Notes: generated by a model from the letters alone, not told the origin. Numbered from the stretch's first letter, positions 8,828-20,870 are shown. The stretch is 25,365 nt of DNA from Reticulascus tulasneorum (GCA_001557505.1 LSAX01000020.1:1-25365); one strand, 5' to 3'. Numbers and translations are program-made.

Positions 8828-8962
8828 AATAAAAAAATCATTCCTATTGTATCTTACTCTAATGCTTATAATGATAAACCTAAAATTTATAAAGAAAATT
8901 CTAATAAATCAGGTAAGCTATATAAAAATAAATACTATTTTAGTAATTATAAATCAAATTAG
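8828..8962 (+). pseudogene. Remnant resembling the start of a GIY-YIG homing endonuclease
   Basis: This short open frame has no ATG. It reads IIPIVSYSNAYNDKPKIYKE then NSNKSGKLYKNKYYF and a stop at 8960-8962. It resembles the region just before the catalytic GIY motif in fungal mitochondrial GIY-YIG proteins (a PIxxYxNA...I.KEN.GKSG pattern). The rest of the domain, including the catalytic Arg and Glu, is absent. I infer a decayed fragment left between trnS and trnP. The match is by eye only. Confidence 0.45.
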
Positions 8963-8970
8963 TATAGACA

Positions 8971-9043
8971 CAGATTAGGTCCGGGATGGTTAGGAACTCC
9001 TTTTGGGTAGGAGAATAGTTCAGTTCAAATCTGAATAATCTGA
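8971..9043 (+). tRNA. trnP: tRNA-Pro (TGG)
   Basis: Perfect acceptor cagatta/taatctg, anticodon stem ctcct/aggag with TGG at 9004-9006, and T loop ttcaaat. It directly precedes rnl, as usual in Pezizomycotina. Confidence 0.92.
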
Positions 9044-9109
9044 AATAAAGTAATATGAATGTAAATTTATGTAACCTGAGACTATAAATAGGAAATTTAT
9101 ATAAAAATT

Positions 9110-11699
9110 TAAATAATAAAAAGAAAAAAATCTTATGTTTTTAAAGGAATATATAATACCTAGATTTAATAGAAATGTAACGGATATAGAATATATATAT
9201 ATATATATTTATATATAAGTATATAAAGAAATTATTAAGGATATCTAAGCTATGTATTAAAGAGTAATTAAATTTATTTATTTTAATTTAATCATAAATA
9301 TATACTCTAAGAGAAATCAAATAATTAACGAAGTGAATTGAAATATCTTAGTAACTTTAGGAAAAGAAATCAAAAGAGATTCTATTATTAGCGTGAGTGA
9401 AAATAGAACAGCCTATAATTTAATAAGTAAAATGGTCAAAAAACTGTTTGAATTTAATGGGGAACCTTCCTCAAAGGCTAAATATAATACATAAGCAATA
9501 GTGAACAGAGTACCGTGAGGGAATTTGATTTGAAATAGTAATTTTATAAGCAGTTCAAGCTAAATTAGTAAGTAAGAACGTACCTTTTGCATAATGGGTC
9601 ACCTAGTTAACATTAGATGCGAGTATAAGCGTAGATAAACCAATCATTAAAATAATGAAAAGTGTCTAAAGTTAGACCCGAAGCCTGGTGATTTTACCAT
9701 GATCAGGATTATAAAAGTCCGAACGGTATATCGTAGCAAAGATATCCGAAGAATCGTGGTAGGTAAGTGAAAGACAACACTGACTAGGATAGCTGGTTTT
9801 CTGCGAAACCTATAACAGTAGGCAATCTGAGTAACATCTTAGCAGGTACAGAATTTAATCTCAGGCAAGATATAAAAATTTTAAAGTTATTTTTTAAGTA
9901 ATTATAAAACTATATTTTTATTTTGTGCATATCGGGGGATCGTGATGATTTTATCGGTGAGTATGTAGACTCGGAATGGCAAAGATGGATCTTGGATTAT
10001 CGGACATAGAATGATAAGGTTGTATGTCAAAAGGGAAACAGCCCAGAACAAGAGTTAAGGTTCCAAAATTATTAGTTAAGTGAAATTAAGAAGGTTTTTA
10101 TTAAAGTCGACAAGGAGATGGGCTTAGAAGCAGTCATAATTTGAAGATCTCGTAGCAGAGCGCTTGTTAAGGTTTAAAAGCATCAAAAATTTAACGGATC
10201 TAAACTATATACCGACACCTTGTCCATATTTTACTATATATAAATATATTATCGTAATTTTATGGGGTAGCAGAACATTGAATTAAATTAAGATATTTCT
10301 TTTTTAAAGAAATATATAACAAAGAATTCAAGTGAGAATGGTGACATGAGTAACGAATAAGAAGGAAATAAAAATCCTCCGCCTAAAGCTTATGGCTCTA
10401 ATTAAGTAACGGCCTCTAAGTTTAAAATCTAAAGGTTTGAACGATGAGTAAATCTTTTTTTACTAATTGACAACATTTCTAAGTGAAGAATGTGCTGGAA
10501 AAAAAGTAAATAATATTATATGAAACACAATAAACTCAATAGATGAGTGGAGTAAAAAATATGAGAAAATAACCGTACCTAGAAACTGAAACAAGTAAGT
10601 TAGTAGAGAATACGAAGGCGTAAATGAGATAACAATCATAAAGGAACTCGGCAAATTGACTACCGTAACTTCGGGATAAGGAGAGCTCATTAATCTTGAT
10701 TAATATCAAGTAAAAAGGAAGAAGCATAAAATAATGTTGTACGACTGTTTAATTAAAACACAGCACTTCGCTAAAAGATGAAAAATCTAAGTATTGAGTG
10801 TGATGTCTGCCCGATCCCGGCTGGTTAACAGAGAAATCAAATTGGGTAAAAAAATTTGGTTTTGACGGAACCCCGGTTAATGGCGGCCTTAACGTGAGGG
10901 TCCTAAGGTAGCGAAATGCCTTGGCCGTTAAATGCGGTCTTGCATGAATGATGTAACGATACAACAGCTGTCTCTATGATTGACTCAGTGAAATTGGAAT
11001 AGCTGTGCAGATACAGTTTACCTCTAGTTAGACGAGAAGACCCTATGCAGCTTTACTGTTACTAATTATAAAGTATGGCTAAAAAGATTTTAGATTATAA
11101 GGTATATTGATAAAATAAAAATGAAAATCCTTTATTATTTTACCATATTTCAGAATTTATCCTTATTTCTTTTGAAGTAAGAGTTAACCTAGTTTAACTT
11201 ATTTAATATAAGTAGCCTTAGGGAAGGAACTATTGTTAGGAGACAGTTTATGTGGGGCACAGACCCCATAAAGAGTAAATGGGTGTGTCTAAAAATTAGA
11301 TGTTATGAGGATTGAATTATAATTATGTTTAATTACATGTTGTAAGGATTGAATTATATAGATGTTTGTGATTTTATGTAGTTTTACTTTATTTTATCTT
11401 ATACAATTGTGCATACCCACCGTAATTTTTTTATTATCGCGTGGGTTATGTATCGAAGTTAGGTAAGATTTTATCTAAAAAGAAATTAGAAGTAGAGAGA
11501 AAATATTATGAATTTTTTTTCTAATATTTTTATATTTATTACATCGTAATAATTATGTATAATACTTAAAAAGCTCAACGGCTAAATCTTGCCTTACTGT
11601 TTGATTAACAACAAATCTTACAGTTGCGTAAGCAGGGCATAGGATCACAAGATGCAAAAAGGAAAGATCTTGGATTATTGGAAAAGCTACGCTAGGGAT
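9110..11699 (+). rRNA. rnl: Mitochondrial large-subunit rRNA, main 5' exon (left copy)
   Basis: Conserved LSU blocks follow in order: the domain I segment gaattgaaatatcttagtaa near 9338, the domain IV block ggtcctaaggtagcgaaatg near 10899, the domain V segment agaccctatgcagctttact near 11037, and the end at gctacgctagggat (11686-11699). No intron is visible before that point. The exon ends exactly where the widespread mL2449 group I intron interrupts fungal rnl. The rest of domain V and domain VI lie outside the window. The 5' end is approximate. The left copy has four C near 10871 where the right has five. Confidence 0.93.
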
Positions 11700-12436
11700 G
11701 TTTGTCCTTCAATAATTTTTAATTATTGATAACATATTGGGTTAATTTCAAGAATTACTTATATAAGTAAATTTGAAGCGAAATTTATCTTAGCATAAAA
11801 ATATGAGATAAAATCGTTCAACGACTATAAGGTGAGTTATGCTAACAATAATCCTTTTTAACACCCAACATTTTTATTATGTATACTTACGAAAAAAAAT
11901 AAAATTAAATCAAATCTTAGATAACTATGCAAAAGAAAAATACAAATCTTCATATTTTTGATTCTAACCTTAATAATAAGTATAAGTTAATGCCTTTTAA
12001 TACTAGAACAAGTGATGTAGGAAAAATTAGATATTTACCTCCAGTATCTAAAGAATGAAAAAATACTATCTATTCATTTTATAAAAATAGAGTTAAAAAT
12101 GTACACATGGATACTATTAATACAAATAAAATAATTCAAAATTATTTTAATTTATATTTTAAAAATGATAGATTTATTGATTCTAAAAACGGAGCATATA
12201 AAAAAAGACGTTTTTATTTAAGAAGAATTTATGTAAGTAAAATAGAAACAAAACATACTAATTCTAAAATTAAAATTACTTTATATACTATGAATATAGG
12301 AAAAAACTTTTACAAAAAAATATAATCACTATTCTGTATATTTAAGAAGTGAAGTATTAAATTCTTGATATTCTTCATTATATACAAGAATAGAAAAAAT
12401 TGTTAAATTAAACTCTAATAATTTTGATTTATCTTT
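11700..12436 (+). other. Group I intron in rnl (mL2449 site), 5' part
   Basis: The intron starts after the exon U at 11699. The sequence gttcaacgacta at 11816-11827 fits a group I R (P7) element. The complementary 9-mers ttagcataa (11790-11798) and ttatgctaa (11837-11845) frame it. The intron carries rps3, the usual cargo of this site in Pezizomycotina. Its 3' part and the second rnl exon are absent because the window folds back inside rps3. Confidence 0.8.
11927..12436 (+). CDS. rps3: Mitochondrial ribosomal protein S3, intron-encoded, 3'-truncated (left copy)
   Basis: Rps3 is a small mitoribosomal subunit protein encoded inside the rnl intron. From the ATG at 11927 the frame shows the ascomycete Rps3 hallmarks: LPPVSKEWKNTIYSFYKN (about residues 40-57), then a basic stretch with RRIYVSKIETKHTNSKIKIT (about 103-122). 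The left copy loses one A in each of two A runs near 12301 and 12314, giving a false stop at 12325. The gene is cut by the fold-back point; fungal Rps3 is usually 400 residues or more, so more than half is missing. Confidence 0.88.
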
Positions 12437-12505
12437 CTTTTAAGCAAGTAAAATGGTCAATTTAGTATCAATAAAGTTTTATGATAATTAAAATTCTTTT
12501 CTTTT
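12437..12505. other. Unique 69-bp loop at the centre of the inverted repeat
   Basis: This is the only interior stretch not duplicated. Read on the minus strand it continues the rps3 frame of the right arm without a stop (DLSLKEKNFNYHKTLLILNW). The plus-strand reading from the left arm stops after two residues. It is therefore probably genuine rps3 sequence followed by a strand switch. Tttcttttaa occurs at both edges (about 12434-12443 and 12498-12507). Confidence 0.85.
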
Positions 12506-13015
12506 AAAGATAAATCAAAATTATTAGAGTTTAATTTAACAATTTTTTCTATTCTTGTATATAATGAAGAATATCAAGAATTTAATACTTCACTTCTTAA
12601 ATATACAGAATAGTGATTATATTTTTTTTGTAAAAGTTTTTTTCCTATATTCATAGTATATAAAGTAATTTTAATTTTAGAATTAGTATGTTTTGTTTCT
12701 ATTTTACTTACATAAATTCTTCTTAAATAAAAACGTCTTTTTTTATATGCTCCGTTTTTAGAATCAATAAATCTATCATTTTTAAAATATAAATTAAAAT
12801 AATTTTGAATTATTTTATTTGTATTAATAGTATCCATGTGTACATTTTTAACTCTATTTTTATAAAATGAATAGATAGTATTTTTTCATTCTTTAGATAC
12901 TGGAGGTAAATATCTAATTTTTCCTACATCACTTGTTCTAGTATTAAAAGGCATTAACTTATACTTATTATTAAGGTTAGAATCAAAAATATGAAGATTT
13001 GTATTTTTCTTTTGC
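12506..13015 (-). CDS. rps3: Mitochondrial ribosomal protein S3, intron-encoded, 3'-truncated (right copy)
   Basis: This is the better copy of rps3, with ATG at 13015-13017 on the minus strand. The A runs that are short in the left arm are longer here, so the frame passes beyond the left-arm false stop through LYTMNIGKKLLQKKYNHY. It continues to LNSWYSSLYTRIEKIVKLNS with TGA as Trp, and on into the loop. The C-terminal half is missing at the fold-back. The first base is given approximately because two indels separate the arms here. Confidence 0.87.
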
Positions 13016-13244
13016 ATAGTTATCTAAGATTTGATTTAATTTTATTTTTTTTCGTAAGTATACATAATAAAAATGTTGGGTGTTAAAAAGGATTATTGTT
13101 AGCATAACTCACCTTATAGTCGTTGAACGATTTTATCTCATATTTTTATGCTAAGATAAATTTCGCTTCAAATTTACTTATATAAGTAATTCTTGAAATT
13201 AACCCAATATGTTATCAATAATTAAAAATTATTGAAGGACAAAC
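12506..13244 (-). other. Group I intron in rnl (mL2449 site), 5' part (right copy)
   Basis: Reverse-complement copy of the intron at 11700-12436, beginning directly after the exon end at 13245. It has the same R-like element and framing 9-mers, with rps3 inside. Confidence 0.8.
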
Positions 13245-15837
13245 ATCCCTAGCGTAGCTTTTCCAATAATCCAAGATCTTTCCTTTTTGCATCTTGTGAT
13301 CCTATGCCCTGCTTACGCAACTGTAAGATTTGTTGTTAATCAAACAGTAAGGCAAGATTTAGCCGTTGAGCTTTTTAAGTATTATACATAATTATTACGA
13401 TGTAATAAATATAAAAATATTAGAAAAAAAATTCATAATATTTTCTCTCTACTTCTAATTTCTTTTTAGATAAAATCTTACCTAACTTCGATACATAACC
13501 CACGCGATAATAAAAAAATTACGGTGGGTATGCACAATTGTATAAGATAAAATAAAGTAAAACTACATAAAATCACAAACATCTATATAATTCAATCCTT
13601 ACAACATGTAATTAAACATAATTATAATTCAATCCTCATAACATCTAATTTTTAGACACACCCATTTACTCTTTATGGGGTCTGTGCCCCACATAAACTG
13701 TCTCCTAACAATAGTTCCTTCCCTAAGGCTACTTATATTAAATAAGTTAAACTAGGTTAACTCTTACTTCAAAAGAAATAAGGATAAATTCTGAAATATG
13801 GTAAAATAATAAAGGATTTTCATTTTTATTTTATCAATATACCTTATAATCTAAAATCTTTTTAGCCATACTTTATAATTAGTAACAGTAAAGCTGCATA
13901 GGGTCTTCTCGTCTAACTAGAGGTAAACTGTATCTGCACAGCTATTCCAATTTCACTGAGTCAATCATAGAGACAGCTGTTGTATCGTTACATCATTCAT
14001 GCAAGACCGCATTTAACGGCCAAGGCATTTCGCTACCTTAGGACCCTCACGTTAAGGCCGCCATTAACCGGGGGTTCCGTCAAAACCAAATTTTTTTACC
14101 CAATTTGATTTCTCTGTTAACCAGCCGGGATCGGGCAGACATCACACTCAATACTTAGATTTTTCATCTTTTAGCGAAGTGCTGTGTTTTAATTAAACAG
14201 TCGTACAACATTATTTTATGCTTCTTCCTTTTTACTTGATATTAATCAAGATTAATGAGCTCTCCTTATCCCGAAGTTACGGTAGTCAATTTGCCGAGTT
14301 CCTTTATGATTGTTATCTCATTTACGCCTTCGTATTCTCTACTAACTTACTTGTTTCAGTTTCTAGGTACGGTTATTTTCTCATATTTTTTTACTCCACT
14401 CATCTATTGAGTTTATTGTGTTTCATATAATATTATTTACTTTTTTTCCAGCACATTCTTCACTTAGAAATGTTGTCAATTAGTAAAAAAAGATTTACTC
14501 ATCGTTCAAACCTTTAGATTTTAAACTTAGAGGCCGTTACTTAATTAGAGCCATAAGCTTTAGGCGGAGGATTTTTATTTCCTTCTTATTCGTTACTCAT
14601 GTCACCATTCTCACTTGAATTCTTTGTTATATATTTCTTTAAAAAAGAAATATCTTAATTTAATTCAATGTTCTGCTACCCCATAAAATTACGATAATAT
14701 ATTTATATATAGTAAAATATGGACAAGGTGTCGGTATATAGTTTAGATCCGTTAAATTTTTGATGCTTTTAAACCTTAACAAGCGCTCTGCTACGAGATC
14801 TTCAAATTATGACTGCTTCTAAGCCCATCTCCTTGTCGACTTTAATAAAAACCTTCTTAATTTCACTTAACTAATAATTTTGGAACCTTAACTCTTGTTC
14901 TGGGCTGTTTCCCTTTTGACATACAACCTTATCATTCTATGTCCGATAATCCAAGATCCATCTTTGCCATTCCGAGTCTACATACTCACCGATAAAATCA
15001 TCACGATCCCCCGATATGCACAAAATAAAAATATAGTTTTATAATTACTTAAAAAATAACTTTAAAATTTTTATATCTTGCCTGAGATTAAATTCTGTAC
15101 CTGCTAAGATGTTACTCAGATTGCCTACTGTTATAGGTTTCGCAGAAAACCAGCTATCCTAGTCAGTGTTGTCTTTCACTTACCTACCACGATTCTTCGG
15201 ATATCTTTGCTACGATATACCGTTCGGACTTTTATAATCCTGATCATGGTAAAATCACCAGGCTTCGGGTCTAACTTTAGACACTTTTCATTATTTTAAT
15301 GATTGGTTTATCTACGCTTATACTCGCATCTAATGTTAACTAGGTGACCCATTATGCAAAAGGTACGTTCTTACTTACTAATTTAGCTTGAACTGCTTAT
15401 AAAATTACTATTTCAAATCAAATTCCCTCACGGTACTCTGTTCACTATTGCTTATGTATTATATTTAGCCTTTGAGGAAGGTTCCCCATTAAATTCAAAC
15501 AGTTTTTTGACCATTTTACTTATTAAATTATAGGCTGTTCTATTTTCACTCACGCTAATAATAGAATCTCTTTTGATTTCTTTTCCTAAAGTTACTAAGA
15601 TATTTCAATTCACTTCGTTAATTATTTGATTTCTCTTAGAGTATATATTTATGATTAAATTAAAATAAATAAATTTAATTACTCTTTAATACATAGCTTA
15701 GATATCCTTAATAATTTCTTTATATACTTATATATAAATATATATATATATATATTCTATATCCGTTACATTTCTATTAAATCTAGGTATTATATATTCC
15801 TTTAAAAACATAAGATTTTTTTTCTTTTTATTATTTA
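13245..15837 (-). rRNA. rnl: Mitochondrial large-subunit rRNA, main 5' exon (right copy)
   Basis: Reverse complement of the exon at 9110-11699, with the same conserved blocks. It is three bases longer than the left copy, including a fifth C in the block near 14070. The second exon is absent. The 5' end is approximate. Confidence 0.93.
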
Positions 15838-15903
15838 AATTTTTATATAAATTTCCTATTTATAGTCTCAGGTTACATAAATTTACATTCATATTACTTT
15901 ATT

Positions 15904-15976
15904 TCAGATTATTCAGATTTGAACTGAACTATTCTCCTACCCAAAAGGAGTTCCTAACCATCCCGGACCTAATCTG
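15904..15976 (-). tRNA. trnP: tRNA-Pro (TGG), right copy
   Basis: Reverse-complement duplicate of the trnP at 8971-9043, with the same stems and anticodon. Confidence 0.92.
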
Positions 15977-15984
15977 TGTCTATA

Positions 15985-16119
15985 CTAATTTGATTTATAA
16001 TTACTAAAATAGTATTTATTTTTATATAGCTTACCTGATTTATTAGAATTTTCTTTATAAATTTTAGGTTTATCATTATAAGCATTAGAGTAAGATACAA
16101 TAGGAATGATTTTTTTATT
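15985..16119 (-). pseudogene. GIY-YIG-like endonuclease remnant, right copy
   Basis: Duplicate of the fragment at 8828-8962; see there. It has the same frame and stop. Confidence 0.43.
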
Positions 16120-16179
16120 ACTCTTTATCCTATATTTTTAATTAATATTTGTTTAAAAAGAAGCAAGATCTTCTAAATA

Positions 16180-16264
16180 CAGAGAATGCAGGATTCGAAC
16201 CCACGGTGATTTTCATCACAATTAGACTCAAGTTAACCGCTTTAGACCACTCAGCCAATTCTCT
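16180..16264 (-). tRNA. trnS: tRNA-Ser (TGA), right copy
   Basis: Duplicate of 8683-8767, with perfect acceptor pairing and the long variable arm. Confidence 0.88.
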
Positions 16265-16283
16265 TTTTGACGAACTAAACGCC

Positions 16284-16438
16284 AAATGTATCCTTAATAA
16301 GGATACATTTTAACCTACTAAATCCTGGAACTTTAGGTTTATTTTTCATATAATAAATATTAAAAACCTTTTAAGCCACGCATAATTTTTTCTTATGTAT
16401 AAGTAAGAAAAATAATAATTACCTTAATTAAGGCAATT
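16284..16438 (-). repeat. Cluster of three short palindromes, right copy
   Basis: Duplicate of the hairpin cluster at 8509-8663, with no arm difference noticed. Confidence 0.55.
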
Positions 16439-16519
16439 CTTTATATTCTAACTTAGATAAACCAGTTGTTGATATATTAACCTATTTTTTAATATACTTG
16501 TATTATTATTAATACTTCT

Positions 16520-16553
16520 ATAAATTTTAATTCTTTATTAAATTAAAATTTAT
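16520..16553 (-). terminator. Stem-loop on the ORF C stop codon, right copy
   Basis: Duplicate of the perfect 13-bp hairpin at 8394-8427. Confidence 0.45.
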
Positions 16554-17953
16554 TATCTTATTTCCGGCATTTCATATTTCTTTCTAAGATGATGTTCATT
16601 AAGTAAATGTATTATTACAGATCCTTTATTTATTGGAGTAAAAGGAGGAGAAACTATTTCTGTCTCTATTTTGCTAGCACCCTGTTTATAAAAGATTAGC
16701 CGGTTTTGATGACTTACTTTGTGAGGGTTATAAAGTTCATATCTGAAACCTCAATCAGCCGGAACTTTTACAAAAAAATTCTCGTTGTTAGCTATTATCC
16801 TAACAGTATGAGGTAATTTTACATCTTCTATTAACATATGAGATATATGTCTTGTTATACCATTTACAGTTTCTTCACTACCTATTCAAGGTACAGGAGG
16901 AAAAATTGAATCATTATAAGCAATCATGTCTTCTAATCTTTCAAAGGAACCGGTAAACATATAAATTGATGTCAAAGAAGTCATATTCGCAGTACTAAAT
17001 ATAGTATGATATGGAATAAGGAAAGATACATGTGCATTAGAATCTGTAGAAACAGCATATAAATCTTTTAATAAACCCGCCTCGTGTGCTCTAAAATGTG
17101 CACGAGCATTAGCAAAATACCCAAGAATTTCTCTATCATTTGAAGTAAAAACTCCGGGATCAATATTACCTGTTCCATAAAAAAACCCAATAGGCATTTG
17201 ATTAGTATTAGGGTATACTACATTAATCATGTCATTTGGAGGAGTAGTGGCTCTTCCGGGTTCTTGAAGATAATGAATATAAGGTGAATAATCATCTAAA
17301 TGAGTCTTAAATATGTTTATAAAACCATCTTTAAAAAAAATATTAAAGTTTTCTTCAAATAAATAAAGAAATATTGTAATATTTAAACAACAAGCCATAC
17401 TATCAGCTAAATCCGGGAAAACTTGAGCTATTAGTGGAATAATATAAAGTTTATTAAAAAAACGAAGTAAAATTGCAATTATGTATATACACATATACAT
17501 TTGTATAAATAATCATTTATTTGATCAAATTTTATCAAGATATTCTGTTATTATACCCATAAATAGTAAAAAAAAAATAAAATTTGAAATTACGTTTATT
17601 ATTATTAATAATAGTAGAATATACAAATAATAAGGAAGGCTATTTAAAATTTCAATTGAATTTAAACATCAACCTATTAAATACATAATAAAAGATCATT
17701 TTAATAGCATAAGTAACTTCTTTTTTCAAGTTAAAGGTACTAATTTTTCTCCTTTAATACGTTTATCTAGTATATTTCTTCTTTCTTGAAAAAAGAAAAT
17801 AGTAGAAATAAATCATGACGATCAAAGTAACATGTTAATTAAAGATATAGTTATGTCTTTATATTCGAAGAACTGTGGGATATAATCAAAAAGTATATCA
17901 ATGCCTAATTTTATAATGAAAGGATTAATTATTAGAAAAGTAGTTAATATCAT
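16553..17953 (-). CDS. ORF C, unrecognised mitochondrial membrane protein family (right copy, intact)
   Basis: Same 1401-nt frame as at 6994-8394, with ATG at 17951-17953 and stop at 16553-16555. Both arms agree throughout, including the ten-T run in the fourth membrane segment, which keeps the frame open. ORF C is the only one of the three paralogues undisturbed in both arms. Membrane segments and motifs are described at the left copy. Confidence 0.85.
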
Positions 17954-18045
17954 ATATAAGTATTTATGTTTTGAAAAAAGTATAATTAAATTTATTTAAC
18001 AATGAGCCAAGCGTTAAGTATATATTATTATATTGGTATATACTT

Positions 18046-18117
18046 TAATTCTTCCAAGAATCGAACTTGGATATCATTCTTATCAAAAATGCACTTTAAC
18101 CATTAAGTCAAAAAATT
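18046..18117 (-). tRNA. trnI: tRNA-Ile (GAT), right copy
   Basis: Duplicate of 6830-6901. Confidence 0.9.
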
Positions 18118-18139
18118 TAAATTATTTGAAATATATACA

Positions 18140-18214
18140 AAAGCCTTTAAGATGAATCGAACATCTATCATAATATTAACAGTATTAGGCTCTACCATTG
18201 AGCTATAAAAGCTT
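18140..18214 (-). tRNA. trnN: tRNA-Asn (GTT), right copy
   Basis: Duplicate of 6733-6807. Confidence 0.9.
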
Positions 18215-18241
18215 ATATAAAATCAACTAAAAACTTATAGA

Positions 18242-18314
18242 CAAGAGTACTCAGACTTGAACTAAGAATTTGGAGGTTGAAGCTCCATGCTATTACCAAT
18301 TAAACTACACTCTT
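18242..18314 (-). tRNA. trnW: tRNA-Trp (TCA), right copy
   Basis: Duplicate of 6633-6705; decodes UGA and UGG. Confidence 0.92.
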
Positions 18315-18397
18315 TTTTTTTAATAATTTCATTATATATTATATTATCCAAATTTAATTATGAAGTATATGAATTTTATAAACAATATAAATTAAAA

Positions 18398-18469
18398 TAA
18401 GAGATAAGTGATTTGAACACTTAGCCTACTGTGTGTAAAACAGTCACTCTACCATTGAGTTAATCTCTC
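18398..18469 (-). tRNA. trnV: tRNA-Val (TAC), right copy
   Basis: Duplicate of 6478-6549. Confidence 0.9.
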
Positions 18470-18525
18470 TAATTTAACCTCCCAAATAACTACCACTGGA
18501 AATATAAATTTAAATTTAATAGAAT

Positions 18526-18596
18526 ACAATCAGTCGGGCTCGGACCGACAATTATCCGGTGGAAACGGATGAGCTTACCAATTAACTTATGATTGC
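18526..18596 (-). tRNA. trnG: tRNA-Gly (TCC), right copy
   Basis: Duplicate of 6351-6421, with acceptor stem gcaatca/tgattgt. Confidence 0.9.
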
Positions 18597-18712
18597 TATT
18601 ATTACTTTTAATAAAAAACTTCATAATTGAAATTATCAACTCCGTCACTAATACGTCTACAACATTTATTATATACCGTATTAAAACAAAAGCCAAATTA
18701 ACTCTATATTAT

Positions 18713-18743
18713 ATGAATTATTTTTTAAGTAAAAAATATTCAT
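18713..18743 (-). terminator. Stem-loop at the ORF B stop codon, right copy
   Basis: Duplicate of the hairpin at 6204-6234. Confidence 0.4.
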
Positions 18744-20164
18744 TATCTAAACCTATGCATCTCATATTTATGTCTAAGATTTTCCGTATGAACCATGTAG
18801 GCTATATTATTTCCTTCAATTTTTGCAGCTATGCTGGGGCCAACTAAATTTAATCGTATATAATCCTCACCACGTTTAAAGAAAATAGTATTTAATCTAT
18901 GAAGACGACTATTTGGATTATAAAGTTCATACCGTACTGGATGAGTCCCTCTTTTTATCACATAAAAATTAGTATTATTTTCCACTATAGTACTAGTTTG
19001 CACCATCTTTATATCCGCTACATGAATAAAAGATTTATACATCTCTTCATTAAGCCTTTCTCTTACGCTACCTCCTACTCAGGGTATACCTGGATTACAG
19101 TCCCGATTATGATTAATCATTTCTTCTTTTGTATTAAATGTACCACTTACAGAATAAACGCTCAGTTCAGGTCCATCATTTAGATATATATCTTTATAAG
19201 GGATTACCTTATATGAGTTAACATGTGGGTTTTTTGTAAAAGCATATAATTGTTCTCATTGACTACGCATACTATGTTGTTGACTAGAAAATAAAAATGA
19301 AAGTACCTTGGCATCCGCTACAGTGATAAATAGATCTTTAATAGCTTCTGCTCCCTCTAACCCTTCTGGGGGTAATGAATAGAAAGGTTTACTCCACTTA
19401 GTTATTAACTCCCTAACGCTTAATACTTCATCCGCGGAACAAAAAGCAACGCAGTCATCTATTCCTCATCCAGGAGGAGATACAGGTTTAGTTCCTGATT
19501 TAAGATAAAAAATATCATATAAAGATAAATGCATTACTCCAAATAAATAGACGAATAAGGTAGTATCTAAACAAAATTTCATATTGTTAGCTAAATCCGG
19601 AAATTTTAGTCCTATTAAGGGGATTAAAATTAATTTATTTAAAAAACGAACCATAAAACCTATTGTATAACTATACATTAATATTTTAATAAAAATTCGT
19701 TTATTAGACCATAGCCTAATAAAAGCATTTTTTATTTTTAATAAGATATTAGCAAAATATAATTTAGGTTTGCGGCTAAAAATTAAGATTAATATTATTC
19801 CACAATTTAATAAGAGATAATAAGATCAAGGAAAAACTAAAAAATAGTCCATACAATTTAGAGATCAGCCTAATAAATACATATTTATTGATCATTTTAA
19901 TAAGATAAAAATTTTTTCTCCTAAAGATAAACATATATCTTCTTGATTTTTAGTTTCTATAGAAATAGAGTGCTCTGCTCTATGTTTTTTTTCTAAAATA
20001 GAGAAGAGAATAGAAAAAAAAATTTTTAATAAAAGAATTACAATACATATGTATCCAATATATTCTATATTTTTAATATATTCTATATATCCAATATATT
20101 CTATATTTCTTAACGAAAAAGCTTCAAATCCTAAAGGTAGAGCTATTATACTAATTGACTTTAT
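18743..20164 (-). CDS. ORF B, unrecognised mitochondrial membrane protein family (right copy, intact)
   Basis: I do not recognise this gene. The frame is open from 20212, inside the nad6 3' end, to TAA at 18743-18745. The start shown (ATA, 473 aa) is a guess; the first ATG would remove about 94 residues. The order of parts is: a repeated NIEYIGY segment; a hydrophobic helix; LEKKHR; a LLKWSINMYLLGW helix with a following FPWS; SNKRIFI; and the family core MYSYTIGFMVRFLNK to FPDLANNM (from about residue 163). The soluble half carries KVLSFLFSSQ, GTFNTKEEM, PWVGG, RYELYNPN and a C-terminal LRHKYEMHRFR. Trp is mostly TGA, but two TGG codons occur. It lies directly after nad6 and may share its transcript. 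Confidence 0.8.
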
Positions 20165-20171
20165 AGTTAGA

Positions 20172-20870
20172 CTAGTGCTGAAAGCGGGGAAAGCTCTGTT
20201 TGATCGTGATAACTATAGCACCAACCATAGCAAGTAGAAGAATAAAACTAGTTATTATCAATCATAAACTATAACTAGTGTATAATATATTTCCTATACT
20301 TGTAATATGACTTGTTTCTAATAAATTACCATCTCAAACAGAGCTTGTAACAAAATATAAATCGTTGTTTAGATATGAATCTAGATATTTATTTAAATCT
20401 AACTGATTTAATTTAGCAGTATTATAAAATATGTTATTTCAAGAATTATTATAATTATTAAGTATTGCTATTTCATATGGTAATACTTGAAAAATAGAGT
20501 AATTAAAATAAATTGTTATAAATAGAGCTAAAGCTATACTATTTTTAGTATTAGTTTGCAATTCACTTATCCTAATATTAATTAACATTAAAATAAATAA
20601 GAATAATATAGAAACTGCTCCTATATAAACTATTAAGTAAGAGAAACCTATAAAATTTAAGCCTAATAAAATTAAATATGAAGACATACCCCCAAATAAT
20701 GCTATTAAAAATAATACGGATACTATAGGATTTTTACTAATAATAATAAAAATCCCGCAAAATATTACAAATAGAGATATAATATCTAATATTCCAGGTT
20801 TAAACCCAGTAGTATAAAATTCATCTGTGATAAATAAATTTGCCATGCCAAAAATAAGCATTTTAAACAT
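20172..20870 (-). CDS. nad6: NADH dehydrogenase subunit 6 (right copy)
   Basis: Intact duplicate of the nad6 at 4078-4776: 699 nt, 232 aa, ATG at 20868-20870. No difference between the arms was found in this gene. The complex I subunit signature (YIGAVSILFLFILMLINIR) is present. It is followed out of frame by ORF B. Confidence 0.97.

Noticed and set aside
10463..10964. Open frames within rnl (and mirror near 14218)
   Set aside because: They overlap highly conserved LSU rRNA on either strand.
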